NCBI GenBank assembly: GCA_036788295.1
Contig: DAIQNR010000021.1
Coordinates: 5,788 to 69,787, forward strand
DNA from: JAHQVK01 sp036788295
GTDB lineage: Bacteria; Myxococcota; Kuafuiibacteriia; Kuafuiibacteriales; Kuafuiibacteriaceae
Reading direction: 5' to 3'
DNA length: 64,000 bases
The notes under the pieces are model-generated. The model made no database searches. It saw nothing but the letters and a program-made list of their open reading frames with translations, and was not told the DNA's origin. The translations under genes and the position numbers were made by a program. This document shows positions 29,665 to 38,513 of this stretch, piece by piece (positions within the stretch are counted from its first letter, which is position 1; each line of letters begins with the position of its first letter).

Positions 29665-31127
29665 CGGAGGCCGAGGAGCTTGAGCCGGCTTGGGATCGGC
29701 CTGCGGTGGACCTCGGGTGGCTGGTCGAGCGGGTGCCGGTCGGGGGCGCCTCGGGAGCGCTCGGTCCGGGGAAGGGGCTTCTGGGGCCCCCGAGCGCGGT
29801 GCTCGCGGACGTTCCGCTCGGCTTGATTCACGCCGAAGACATCGCGGTGGTGGTCGCTCCACCCGCCGGCTTCACCCCGCTCGGGCCAGGCAGCGCGTGG
29901 TTTGGGTCCGGGCGCAGCCTCGCGGTGGCCGCCCCTCGGGGGGCTGGGCCGGTGGTCGCCGCGATCGGGCGATACGCCGCTCTTTCCGCCTGGGTTTTGG
30001 CCCGGCTCGACGGCGCGGCCCCGCTCGCCGACGCGCTGCGGTCCAAAGCGGTGGGCCCGGCCGAGCGGGTCGATCTGGCCCTCCGCCTCGAGCTGCCGGC
30101 GGCGGAGGTGGCCCGGCTCGACGCCGCCGGCGCGCTGCCCGAGCTCGGGTGGATGGCGTGCCGGCCGTTCTCCCCGGTCGTTCGGGTCGCGCCGGAGCTG
30201 CGCCCGTCGGTCGAGTTTCGGCGGGGCGCGGCGGCGGGGGCTTCGCTCGCGGCGCGGGCGGGGGAGGAGCTCGCCGTGTTCGCGGCCGAGGATCCGGTCG
30301 CGCTCCACCTCTTGTCTCCGTACCCGCGCGACATCGGGCACGCGCTGGTGGCTTGGGCGCTCGAGAACCCGGATCGCCTCGCCACCGTCGGCCTCGCCGA
30401 CGCGATGGCGGCGCGGGTTCGGAGCCCCGACCCGGATCTGGTGGCGCTGGTCGCGGAGGACCTGCTCGCCGCCGAGCCCGGTCTGCTCGAAGAGCGCCGG
30501 GCCAACGAGCGTTCGGCCGGGCTCGATCTCGACGACCAGGGGCGGATTTCGGTGTCGCTCTTGCGCCTCGAAGCGCTCGCCGCGCCCGATGCGGCCATCG
30601 AGACCGGGCAGGGCCTGTTTGCCGTCGCCGCCGGGCCGAGCCGCCCGGCGCTCGAGGGCTTCGTGGCCGCGCTGTTCGAGCGGTCGCGGGTTCGGGCGCT
30701 CGGGCTGGTGTCTTCGGTCGAGGGCTCGCTGCCGGCGCCGCTCGCCCCCGGGGCGCTCGTCACCGCCGCCGACGGCTACGCGCTCCCGGGAGCGGAGCGG
30801 CTCCTCGCCGTCGCCCGGGAGCACGGCGCCTCCGTCGAGCGGGGGGCCTCGCTCGAGCTGACCGGATCGTCCGCGTGGGTGGCGCGATCGGTGGGAAAGG
30901 CGCGGCGGGCGATGGTTCGCGGCGCCGTGAGCCCTCAGCTCGACCTCTTCGTGGTCGTGCACGGCGCGTCCAAGCGCCCGCACGTCAATGAGCGGTGTTC
31001 GGTCCTGGCGGCGGCCCGGGCGGTGCTGTCGGCTATGGCTCGACCGGGCGAAAAGGCGAATTCGCCGGGCTCCATACAGGTAAACCCCGGTACAAACCGT
31101 CCGTTTGACCGACGTTTTCGTGCATAA
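29661..31127 (+). CDS. Hypothetical protein, 488 aa
   Basis: Starts at the ATG of an ATGA overlap with the thioredoxin gene. It is Ala/Leu/Glu-rich with no signal peptide, membrane segment or known motif. Features that may help a search are VAAIGRYAALSAWVLARLDG near residue 100, LHLLSPYPRDIGHALVAWAL near 215, and a basic C-terminus with LDLFVVVHGASKRPHVNERC. The codon bias is that of a real gene. It is last in the operon with the sugar transferase, beta-helix protein and thioredoxin. I do not recognise the family. Confidence 0.75.
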   Translation: MTEAEELEPAWDRPAVDLGWLVERVPVGGASGALGPGKGLLGPPSAVLADVPLGLIHAEDIAVVVAPPAGFTPLGPGSAWFGSGRSLAVAAPRGAGPVVAAIGRYAALSAWVLARLDGAAPLADALRSKAVGPAERVDLALRLELPAAEVARLDAAGALPELGWMACRPFSPVVRVAPELRPSVEFRRGAAAGASLAARAGEELAVFAAEDPVALHLLSPYPRDIGHALVAWALENPDRLATVGLADAMAARVRSPDPDLVALVAEDLLAAEPGLLEERRANERSAGLDLDDQGRISVSLLRLEALAAPDAAIETGQGLFAVAAGPSRPALEGFVAALFERSRVRALGLVSSVEGSLPAPLAPGALVTAADGYALPGAERLLAVAREHGASVERGASLELTGSSAWVARSVGKARRAMVRGAVSPQLDLFVVVHGASKRPHVNERCSVLAAARAVLSAMARPGEKANSPGSIQVNPGTNRPFDRRFRA

Positions 31128-31132
31128 ATCGT

Positions 31133-31150
31133 CCAAAAGGGCTTTTTTGG
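31133..31150 (+). terminator. Possible terminator after the polysaccharide operon
   Basis: CCAAAA and TTTTGG form a perfect 6-bp inverted repeat around GGGCTT, starting 6 bp after the stop at 31127, with six consecutive T residues in the 3' half. The stem is A/T-rich and weak for a terminator in such a G+C-rich genome. The rest of the 133-bp gap to 31261 is relatively A/T-rich and probably holds the regulator's promoter, but I see no convincing boxes. Confidence 0.3.
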
Positions 31151-31260
31151 CTCGCCGGTCTCAGGCAAAACGAGGACAGTCGCGACGCGAGGGGGTGGAT
31201 TTTCGCTCTCTCGATTTTCCAGGGTATCCAAAGTTCCCCGAAGGTATTCAGAGGTAGTCA

Positions 31261-31929
31261 ATGATGAACCAGGACAATCCGATGAGCAGCGCCCACGCGG
31301 CGGTGGCTCACCCCACTGAGGTGGCCACGCAGGAGCTGGTGCTGATCTACGCGTCGGTGGTGCCGCCCCAGCTCGAGCACTGGCTCCGCAAGCGGAACCA
31401 GCGCATGCACCTCAACAACCGAACCCCGGTCGATCCGAACGAGGTTCGCAACAGCGGGGCGCGCTACGTCGTGATCGACCTCGACGAGCTCCCCCGGGAG
31501 CACCCCCCCGTCGAGACCGTTCGCCACCTGCGCACCCACGTCCCGGAGGCGCGGCTGCTGGTGGTCACCTCCCGCAGCGATTCGAGCTTCTCTCGGGCGC
31601 TCGCCGACGCTGGGGCCAGCGGCGTCATCATCAAGCAGCCCTATGTGGCCGATGTGATCTTCGCGCTTCAGGCCGCCGGCGAGGGCCGCACCTACGTCAG
31701 CGGCCAGGCCAGCGAGCGAGAGCGGGCTGCGGCCCAGATCACCCCTCGGGAGCGGGAGGTGCTGGAGCTGATGGCCCATGGGCACAGCAACCAGTCGATC
31801 GGAGATCGGCTCTCCATCAGCGTGAAGACGGTGGAGGCCCACCGGGCCCGGCTGTTCAAGAAGCTCGGCGCCTCGAACGTGGCCGACGCGGTCCTGCTCG
31901 CGATCCGCAGCGGCCTCGTGATGCCCTGA
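31261..31929 (+). CDS. NarL/LuxR-type regulator with degenerate receiver
   Basis: A 222-aa protein. The N-terminal half follows a response-regulator fold (LVLIYASVVPP, YVVIDLDELP, LLVVTSRSDSSF, GASGVIIKQPY) but the acidic pocket is incomplete, so phosphorylation is doubtful. The C-terminal LuxR helix-turn-helix is clear: ITPREREVLELMAHGHSNQS through SVKTVEAHRARLFKKLG. An AGAGGT ribosome site lies upstream. No histidine kinase is adjacent. It is convergent with the UDP-glucose pyrophosphorylase gene, 8 bp apart. The targets are unknown. Confidence 0.9.
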   Translation: MMNQDNPMSSAHAAVAHPTEVATQELVLIYASVVPPQLEHWLRKRNQRMHLNNRTPVDPNEVRNSGARYVVIDLDELPREHPPVETVRHLRTHVPEARLLVVTSRSDSSFSRALADAGASGVIIKQPYVADVIFALQAAGEGRTYVSGQASERERAAAQITPREREVLELMAHGHSNQSIGDRLSISVKTVEAHRARLFKKLGASNVADAVLLAIRSGLVMP

Positions 31930-31937
31930 CCAGCGGC

Positions 31938-33098
31938 TCAGCGGTCCCGGGTGGCCCAGCCCGCTTCGAGCCGGGCGCGAAGCGTCTGTCGCTGCTCCTC
32001 GAGGTCGATGGGCTCCTTGACCGGGAAAAACCGCCCCGTCGGTCCGTCCCGGGGAACCCTCAAGAGGCCCACTTCGAACGCGGGTCCGTCGGCCCTCACG
32101 CTCCCGCTCGCCTCGCAGGTGATGGTCTCGAGCTGCACGGCGGTCCGCCCATCGACCGTCTTCTTCACCACGTAGCGGTCGAGCGGGACGTCCTTCGCCA
32201 CCGCCTCCATCGAGAACACCATGTTGTTGGTGGAAAAGTCCGGCAATTTTTCCTGCGCGAAATCGGGGGGGAAGCGAAACCCCTCCACCACCTGGTTTCG
32301 GCCGCCGTCGATCCGGGCCGGGGCGCCGCCCTTGTCCCAGGCCCCGGACGCGGTCCTCCGCTTCTCCGTGACCTCGATGGTCATCGTTCGTCCGGATCGG
32401 ACATGGTGTCCAACCACGCGGGGATCCACGGTGGCCCCGAGGTTGTCCACGTTCGAGAACAGGAGGTAGCGCACCCCGCGCTCGAAGAGCCGGTCGAGCA
32501 CGCCGGAGCTGCGCAGGCAGCCAAAGAAGTCCCCGTGGCCAGGGGCGTGGTAGGAGGGCAGACCGTCGTCGCCGACGAACAGGTCGCCTTCGGGCGTGAG
32601 CCGCACCGAGATCGTCTGGTCGAAATCGAGCAGGTCGTCCGCTCCCAATCCAAACCGGTCGTGGCTCGCGACGTGCTCCGCGGTCGCGGCGGCGGTCGCG
32701 AAGGAGTTCATCAGCACGAGCGGGACCGGCCGGCCGAACCGGGCCCCGGCCCGGCGGTGGTCCTCCGCCTTCAAGGCGAGAAAGCTCTTGCCGTCCACCA
32801 CTTCGACCACGCCCTTCACCACGCCGCCGAACCGGGTCGCCATGCCGCCATTGAGCACCACGGACGCGACCTCTCCGGCGGCGAGCGCGGCCTCGCCGGC
32901 GTCGCGGACTTCCGGGTCGCCGCTGTCGAGCGCGACCACATCGGTGGCCGGCTCGATCTGGCGGCCGTCGAGGATGTGGGTCGTTTCGGTCAGCGTGCCG
33001 TCCCGGATGGCGGCGTGGTCGGCCCGAAACCTCGCTTCATCGAAGCGGAACGCCGAGAGGAGGTCCCAGTCGATTCGCGCATCGTCCAGTGGGTGCAT
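31938..33098 (-). CDS. UTP--glucose-1-phosphate uridylyltransferase (UDPGP family)
   Basis: A 386-aa protein with the UDPGP-type pyrophosphorylase core: VVLNGGMATRFGGVVKGVVE near residue 79 is the nucleotide-binding loop, followed by VPLVLMNSFAT, FSNVDNLGATVDP with the metal-binding region, and a FSTNNMVFS loop. It makes UDP-glucose from glucose-1-phosphate and UTP. It is the last gene of a leftward group after the 1,005-aa nucleotidyltransferase-like gene. Glucose-1-phosphate could come from the phosphorylase at 11016-14402 (inference). An exact substrate such as UDP-GlcNAc cannot be ruled out. Confidence 0.86.
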   Translation of the reverse strand: MHPLDDARIDWDLLSAFRFDEARFRADHAAIRDGTLTETTHILDGRQIEPATDVVALDSGDPEVRDAGEAALAAGEVASVVLNGGMATRFGGVVKGVVEVVDGKSFLALKAEDHRRAGARFGRPVPLVLMNSFATAAATAEHVASHDRFGLGADDLLDFDQTISVRLTPEGDLFVGDDGLPSYHAPGHGDFFGCLRSSGVLDRLFERGVRYLLFSNVDNLGATVDPRVVGHHVRSGRTMTIEVTEKRRTASGAWDKGGAPARIDGGRNQVVEGFRFPPDFAQEKLPDFSTNNMVFSMEAVAKDVPLDRYVVKKTVDGRTAVQLETITCEASGSVRADGPAFEVGLLRVPRDGPTGRFFPVKEPIDLEEQRQTLRARLEAGWATRDR

Positions 33099-33129
33099 GC
33101 CCGTGGTTTTCGCGTTTCCGGTCTCGATG

Positions 33130-36100
33130 TCAACGCTCCCGCCCGAGCGCGTCCTCGATGGCGGAAGCCACCCGGTCCACTCGGATGCGGGTCGCCTCCA
33201 TGAGCTTCGCGAGCTGGTGCCCGTAGTCGCCCCTGATCCCCACCTGGGCCAGCGGGCTCAGGTCCATCGCGACGTCCACCATCAGCTCTGGCTCCATCAC
33301 GTCTTCGAAGGCGACGGTCAGCCGGTACAGATCCCGGGCCCGCCGCAGCTCGTCGTGGGCGACCATCAAGAACCGCAGCTCGCCTCCGGAGCGGCCGAGT
33401 CGCTCCGTGACGACCCGGACGTCCGCCGGCCCGAACGGGTGGTCGAGCTGGGCGAAGCAGCGCAGGGCGAGCCACAGCAAGTGGATCTCCCGCAGGCCGC
33501 CCGCGCCCCGCTTCACGCTGAGCCCGAGCGGCGGGAACCTCCGCCGGTCCTCGATCTCGTGCAGGACGTCCTTCAAGAACCCGAGCCGGTTGTCGCCGAG
33601 CACAAGCCCTCGGATGTCGTCCTCGAACCGGCGCGCCACCGCCGGATCGCCGACGATGAACCGCCCCTCGAGGACCTCGGCTTCGTCGATGAAGCAGTCG
33701 GCGCTGCGGCGCCTCAGGTGGGCCTCGAGCGTGGGCAGGCCCACGGCGTACGCGTTGAACAGGTCCGCGAACCGATTGTGGGGCTGAAGGCCGCAGCGGG
33801 CCATGGTGGCCGAGACCCGCTGGAGCACCTTGCCAAAGAACTTGCCGAGCCGCGGGTCGTCCTCGGCCACCACCGCGAAGTAGTCGAAGTCGCTCCCGAA
33901 GGCCTCGCCCCGGCCGTAGCCCCCGGTGGCGAAGACGGCGATCTGGGCCCCAGGGCGGTAGTGCTCGAACAAGGGCGAGCGCTGCCGGACCTCCCGAAAG
34001 TGGGCCTTGAACAGCTCCCGGACGAACTGGTCCACCGCCGCCACCTGCTCGGTGTCCTGGGTGGCTGGCGCCCCCTTCAGCACCCCGCTCACCACCGAGC
34101 GGAGGGTGGCGACGTCGCTCGCGTCCGCCAGCAAGCGAACTTGCTCGTCCGGGCGGTGCTCGACCGCGGCCCGGTGGAGGATCTCCGTGGCGAGGTCCTT
34201 GAGCCGTCGGCCGTCGCCGAGCCGCTGCAGAAACTCCGGGGTTCGAGCCATCACGCGGCTCGCGATCCGGCCCACCGCGTTGCTTCGGTGGTGCACGAGC
34301 AGGATCACCGAGCGCAGGGCCCGGGTCACCCTGGTCCCTCGGGGGGTGGGGTCGCGGGCCTCGATGAGGTCGGCCAGCCTCGCGAGGTGGTAGGACGGAA
34401 ACGCGGTGGCGAGGCGGTGCAGCGCCTCCGACGTGGTTTCGGCGTCGAGCCGCTGGCAGAACCCCTCGAGAGCGGGGCCGCCCGCGGCGAGGTGCGCGAC
34501 CATCTGGTTCCAGAAGAGGCGGGCGTTCGGTCCAACCTTCCCCGCCCGGACCGGGTCGAGGTCCCGGTCCTTGTCGGAGAGGAACACGAGGAAATCGACC
34601 ATCGACGGCGCGTCCTCGCACATCATCCGGACGTAGCGGCCGGCGAGGTCCACCCGGCGGTCCCGACCGAGCGCGGCCAGATCGGCGACGAATCGATGCC
34701 CGGTCTCCGGCTGACGGCTGATGAGCTCCACCACCTCGTCCCAGAACACCCCCCCTTCGTGCTCCTCGAGGGCGAGGAGCAGGTTCTCGGCGAGGTTGTC
34801 CGCCGGCCCCGCCTCGAGCCGCTTTCCTCGCTCGACGATCCTCCGGAAGGTCGAGACCCGGCCCAAGTGGCGGTGGATCTCCGTGCTCAGGGTGGCGACG
34901 GCGGCGAGCGCGCGGGTCCTCAGGTCGGTGTAGGCGCCGATCAGCCGGTCGGCGGAGGTGCGGCGGGCCGACTCGCCGAGCCCGAGCAAGAGCGCGACCC
35001 GCTCGCTCGCCTTGCGGGCGGCCGAGTCCTTCAGGTTCAGCTCGTCGCCGTTGAAGACGTACAGGAACGCGAGCGCCCGGAAGACTTCGACCTGCACCAA
35101 GCTGTTGGCCAGCGAGATGTAGACGTCCTTTCTGGCCCCGTCCCGCTCCGCCACCTCCTCGAGGGCGAGCGGGGGCAGCGGCTCCATGACCCCGTGCACC
35201 ACCCGCATCGCGCCGGTGGCGAGCTTCGCCGGGACATAGACCTCCCGCTTCGGGGCGAGCACCCCCGGGATGGTGCTCGGCACGAGAAAGTATCGCAGCT
35301 CGGCCATCACCGACCGCAGGAAGCCCTCGTGCACGAGCGGCTCCCCCCCGCCGGCGTAGTACGCGCCGGTCACCTCCTCTTGCAGGCTCTGGAACAGGGC
35401 CCGGCTCCCGCACAGGTATTGCGCCCCCAGCAGCTGCATCACCGAGACCACGCTGCGGTTCGGCCGGCGCTTCAGCTCGGCGTACTCCTCGACGAGCGCG
35501 CAGATCCGCGGGGTCTTCAGCTCCTCGGTCAAAAAGAGCTGAATCTTGGACGCGAACCGGACGAAGGATCGGGACACCGTGCCGAAGCCCCGGCTCAGCG
35601 CGGTCCGGGCCCGCTCGTCCGAGACCACGATGGCGAGGTCCACGTCCTCGTGGTCGGTCAGGGAGCCGGTGTTGAGCGCGACGTACGCGTCCGGGTCGAG
35701 CTCCGGACAGGCGACCCGGAGCGTGAACTCGAGCAGGGAGGAGATCCAGGCCTTCCGGATGCGCTCCTGTCCCCGGTACACCCGCCAGCAGGTGCGCACC
35801 CGGTGCCCGGGATCGGTGCGAAAGCTCTCTCGGAGCAGCTCCTGGGACATCTCCGCCTGGGTTCGCAGGTAATGATGGGCAAAATACGCGCCGAGCAGGT
35901 GGGTCCGCGACTCCCGATGGGCGACGGCGAAGCGGTCGAGCGCCTCGAACGCGACCCGAGGCGTGTCGGGGGTGTGGTCGAGCGGGGCGAGGCCGCCCGA
36001 CCACTCGTGGGCCTGCACCAGGGCCGCGCGGTACTTTCGGCTGCTGGCGACGTGCCGGCGGGTGTGGTTCGCAAACCGCGCGATCGAGCGCCCGAGCTTC

Positions 36101-36147
36101 CCAAAGGCCGGGTCGAAGGTGAGCGGCAGGTCCGGGTCCGGGATCAT
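33130..36147 (-). CDS. GlnD/GlnE-like protein with two nucleotidyltransferase motifs, 1,005 aa
   Basis: The start is the ATG overlapping the upstream stop by 4 bp. A nucleotidyltransferase motif occurs near the C-terminus, FATGGYGRGEAFGSDFDYFAVV (residues about 730-751), followed by LSVKRGAGGLREIHLLWLAL, which matches the RxxGGLR(E/D)I segment of GlnD/GlnE enzymes. A second, more diverged motif, NTGSLTDHEDVDLAIV, lies near residue 170. The middle is helical. It may be a nucleotidylyl regulator of nitrogen metabolism or a stand-alone paralogue. No HD or ACT domain as in GlnD is visible, so I do not name it. Confidence 0.8.
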   Translation of the reverse strand: MIPDPDLPLTFDPAFGKLGRSIARFANHTRRHVASSRKYRAALVQAHEWSGGLAPLDHTPDTPRVAFEALDRFAVAHRESRTHLLGAYFAHHYLRTQAEMSQELLRESFRTDPGHRVRTCWRVYRGQERIRKAWISSLLEFTLRVACPELDPDAYVALNTGSLTDHEDVDLAIVVSDERARTALSRGFGTVSRSFVRFASKIQLFLTEELKTPRICALVEEYAELKRRPNRSVVSVMQLLGAQYLCGSRALFQSLQEEVTGAYYAGGGEPLVHEGFLRSVMAELRYFLVPSTIPGVLAPKREVYVPAKLATGAMRVVHGVMEPLPPLALEEVAERDGARKDVYISLANSLVQVEVFRALAFLYVFNGDELNLKDSAARKASERVALLLGLGESARRTSADRLIGAYTDLRTRALAAVATLSTEIHRHLGRVSTFRRIVERGKRLEAGPADNLAENLLLALEEHEGGVFWDEVVELISRQPETGHRFVADLAALGRDRRVDLAGRYVRMMCEDAPSMVDFLVFLSDKDRDLDPVRAGKVGPNARLFWNQMVAHLAAGGPALEGFCQRLDAETTSEALHRLATAFPSYHLARLADLIEARDPTPRGTRVTRALRSVILLVHHRSNAVGRIASRVMARTPEFLQRLGDGRRLKDLATEILHRAAVEHRPDEQVRLLADASDVATLRSVVSGVLKGAPATQDTEQVAAVDQFVRELFKAHFREVRQRSPLFEHYRPGAQIAVFATGGYGRGEAFGSDFDYFAVVAEDDPRLGKFFGKVLQRVSATMARCGLQPHNRFADLFNAYAVGLPTLEAHLRRRSADCFIDEAEVLEGRFIVGDPAVARRFEDDIRGLVLGDNRLGFLKDVLHEIEDRRRFPPLGLSVKRGAGGLREIHLLWLALRCFAQLDHPFGPADVRVVTERLGRSGGELRFLMVAHDELRRARDLYRLTVAFEDVMEPELMVDVAMDLSPLAQVGIRGDYGHQLAKLMEATRIRVDRVASAIEDALGRER

Positions 36148-36965
36148 CCCAGCAGCTCGATGGCCGCCAGGTGGCGGCCGGTCCGGCCCCCATCCCGGCG
36201 GTGGGAGAAGAAGAGGTCCGGGTCCGACGCGGTGCACCGGCCGAGGGCGTCGACGTTCCCCGGCTCGAGGCCGGCGCGAAGAAGGCATCGCCGGACGAGC
36301 TCCGGCAGGTCGAGGTGGGGGCGGCCGCCCGGACCGGGACGGGCGAGGCCGACCGAAAACCGGCCCGGTCCGGCGTCGCCGTCGAGGTGGAGCTCGGCTG
36401 CGGCGACGACCTCGGGGCCGACCTCGAAGCGCTCCGGTCCGATCGCAGGCCCGATTGCGGCCCGCATGCGGGACGGCTCGAAGCCGGCGGCGACGAGCGC
36501 GCCGACCGCGGCCTCGACGACGCCCGAGCACGCTCCCCGCCACCCGGCGTGCACGGCCGCCACCGCGCCAGGCTGGCCGCGGTGGTCGAGCGCGGCGAGC
36601 AGCACCGGTGCGCAGTCGGCGGTCCGGACCGCGACGGCGACGCCGGGCCCGGCGCAAAAGAGGGCGTCGGCCTCGGCGCCGGCGGAGTCCGCGGAGACCA
36701 CCGTGGCTCCGTGGACCTGGTGGACCTCCGCGAGCGGGCCGAAGCCGCCAGCGGCGATGAACCGGGTTCGGTTCGCCTCGACCCGGGCGGGGTCGTCGCC
36801 GACCGAGAACCCGAGGTTCAGCTCGGCAAAAGGGGCGAGCGAGACCCCTCCCCGCCGGGTCGAGAAGCCGTGGCGCACGCCGGGGAGCGAGGCGAGCAAC
36901 GGGCTCGAGAGCAGCACCGGCGCGACCCTACCTGCATCCTCCGCAGCCGGCGACAGCGGCAACAC
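36144..36965 (-). CDS. YfiH/LACC1-type purine nucleoside phosphorylase (DUF152, formerly multicopper polyphenol oxidase)
   Basis: A 273-aa protein of normal length for the family. The conserved metal/active-site residues lie in HQVHGATVV, VRTADCAPVLL, VAAVHAGWRGACSG and CTASDPDLFFSHRRDGGRTGR. Family members cleave adenosine/inosine-type nucleosides phosphorolytically and are cytoplasmic. It leads the leftward group with the nucleotidyltransferase-like gene and UDPGP. A divergent cytochrome gene begins 140 bp away. Confidence 0.92.
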   Translation of the reverse strand: MLPLSPAAEDAGRVAPVLLSSPLLASLPGVRHGFSTRRGGVSLAPFAELNLGFSVGDDPARVEANRTRFIAAGGFGPLAEVHQVHGATVVSADSAGAEADALFCAGPGVAVAVRTADCAPVLLAALDHRGQPGAVAAVHAGWRGACSGVVEAAVGALVAAGFEPSRMRAAIGPAIGPERFEVGPEVVAAAELHLDGDAGPGRFSVGLARPGPGGRPHLDLPELVRRCLLRAGLEPGNVDALGRCTASDPDLFFSHRRDGGRTGRHLAAIELLG

Positions 36966-37105
36966 CAGGGTCTTCCTCCACCGTGAAAGCGCGGTGCTCG
37001 CGATTTCGGTCGGTGCGCCTCGATCCCCGCCCCACTTTCGGCTAGGTCTGCCGCCACGCTTCGGACCGGCTGGTCGCTCGGGCTGGCCAAGGAGAGGAAA
37101 ACACC

Positions 37106-37879
37106 GTGAAGGTCATGATCTTTGCCGCGATCGCGGCCGCCCTCGTCTCTGCTGGCTGCCAGGCTGAACCGCCTCCGGGGCAGTTCAAGAAGTGGGGCCG
37201 CGAAGCCGGGTACGGAAAGGCGCCGGCCAAGAAGCAAGCCAGCGCGAAGCAGAAGGAGGCGGAGCTGGTCGCCGCCGTCGCTCCCAAGATGGGCGCGGAC
37301 AAGAAGAGCGAGCCCGCCGCCCCGAAGACGGAGGCTCCGAAGACGGAGGCTCCGAAGGCCGACGGGGCCGCGGCAAAGACCCCGCCCGAGGAGGCGACCG
37401 GCAAGGTCGAGCCCACCAAGGAAGAAGCCGAAGCCGAAGCGGCGGCCGCGCCCGCGGAAGAGGCGTCCGACATCCCCGAGGCGCTGCTCGCCGAGGGCAA
37501 GAAGGTGTTTCAGCAGGCGTGCCAGGCCTGCCACCAAGGCACCGGCCAGGGCCTCCCCGGCGCCTTTCCCCCGCTGGTCGGCTCGGAGTGGGTGACCGGC
37601 CCGCCGCAGCGGCCGATCGCCATCGTCCTGCACGGGCTGATGGGCGAGATCGAGGTGAAGGGCCAGAAGTGGAACGGCGTGATGGCCGGGCTCGGCGCCC
37701 AGCTGAAGGACGACCAGATCGCCGCCGTGCTCACCTACGTGCGAAACGAGTGGGGCAACTCGGCCTCGGCCGTGGACGCCTCGATGGTCGCCGCCATCCG
37801 CAAGGAGACGAAGGGCCAGGGGATGTGGAACGGCGGGGCCGCCGTGAACCAGTGGTTCGAGACCAGCTCCACTCGCTGA
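37106..37879 (+). CDS. Monohaem cytochrome c lipoprotein with low-complexity linker
   Basis: A 257-aa protein starting at GTG with AAGGAGAGG 8 nt upstream. SAGC at 15-18 is a lipobox. Residues about 35-130 are Lys/Ala/Pro/Glu-rich, with a TEAPKTEAPK repeat, and act as a spacer. The haem site is CQACH near residue 147, with a later NGVMAGLG segment holding the probable methionine ligand. The protein probably shuttles electrons at the periplasmic face. No oxidase or reductase genes are adjacent, so the partner is unknown. Confidence 0.9.
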   Translation: MKVMIFAAIAAALVSAGCQAEPPPGQFKKWGREAGYGKAPAKKQASAKQKEAELVAAVAPKMGADKKSEPAAPKTEAPKTEAPKADGAAAKTPPEEATGKVEPTKEEAEAEAAAAPAEEASDIPEALLAEGKKVFQQACQACHQGTGQGLPGAFPPLVGSEWVTGPPQRPIAIVLHGLMGEIEVKGQKWNGVMAGLGAQLKDDQIAAVLTYVRNEWGNSASAVDASMVAAIRKETKGQGMWNGGAAVNQWFETSSTR

Positions 37880-37967
37880 GCCGCTCCGTAGCCCTTTTTG
37901 CCCACGGGCGGGCTCCGCCCCGAGGTTGACCGCCCGGCGAGGCCGTCCCACCCTGGATGGAGGCGCC

Positions 37968-38513
37968 ATGTACCGCATCCACCGGAGCATCGACATCAGC
38001 TTCGCCCACCACGTCCGCGGCCACGCCGGACCGTGCGTGAACGTGCACGGCCACACCTGGAAGTTCGAGGTGGGCCTCGCCGCCCGGACCCTCGACCGCG
38101 AGGGCTTCGTCGTGGACTTCGGCGAGCTCAAGCGGCGTGTGCTCGAGCCGTGCCACAACCTGCTCGACCACGCGCTCGCGGTGGGCTCGGCCACGTTCGA
38201 GGAGGCCGGCCCGGCGCTCGTCGCGCTCGGAGAGGGGCTGGTAGCGAGCCGGGCTGCCGTGCACGGGCAGGCCTTCCCGTCGCCGATGCCCTCGTTTTCG
38301 CTCCATGGGGCGAATCTCGCCTACCCGGGCGGGATCAAGGTCTGCGTGTTTCCGTTCTCTCCGACCTCGGAGCGCCTGGCCGAGTGGTTGTTCGGCCTCG
38401 CGACCGCCGAGCTCGCCGATGCCCGGGTCACGGTCGATTTCGCCCGGATCTACGAGACGCTCCACCCGGTGGAGTCGGTGGCCGAGTTCGTGGCCGACCG
38501 GGGGAACTCGTGA
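37968..38513 (+). CDS. queD: 6-carboxytetrahydropterin synthase (QueD/PTPS family)
   Basis: A 181-aa enzyme. The zinc histidines are in FAHHVRGHAGPCVNVHGHTW (H15, H27, H29) and the catalytic cysteine is C23 in the same segment; FVVDFGELK and NLLDHALAVG are also typical. QueD makes 6-carboxytetrahydropterin from dihydroneopterin triphosphate for queuosine. The protein is longer than E. coli QueD (about 120 aa), with an insertion near residues 70-110. GGAGG lies just before ATG 37968. Its 3' end overlaps the next gene by 4 bp. Confidence 0.9.
   Translation: MYRIHRSIDISFAHHVRGHAGPCVNVHGHTWKFEVGLAARTLDREGFVVDFGELKRRVLEPCHNLLDHALAVGSATFEEAGPALVALGEGLVASRAAVHGQAFPSPMPSFSLHGANLAYPGGIKVCVFPFSPTSERLAEWLFGLATAELADARVTVDFARIYETLHPVESVAEFVADRGNS

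Noticed and set aside
32596..37167. Rightward open frame of about 1,520 codons over the UDPGP, nucleotidyltransferase-like and YfiH genes
   Set aside because: Antisense to three genes with conserved motifs and 4-bp operon overlaps.
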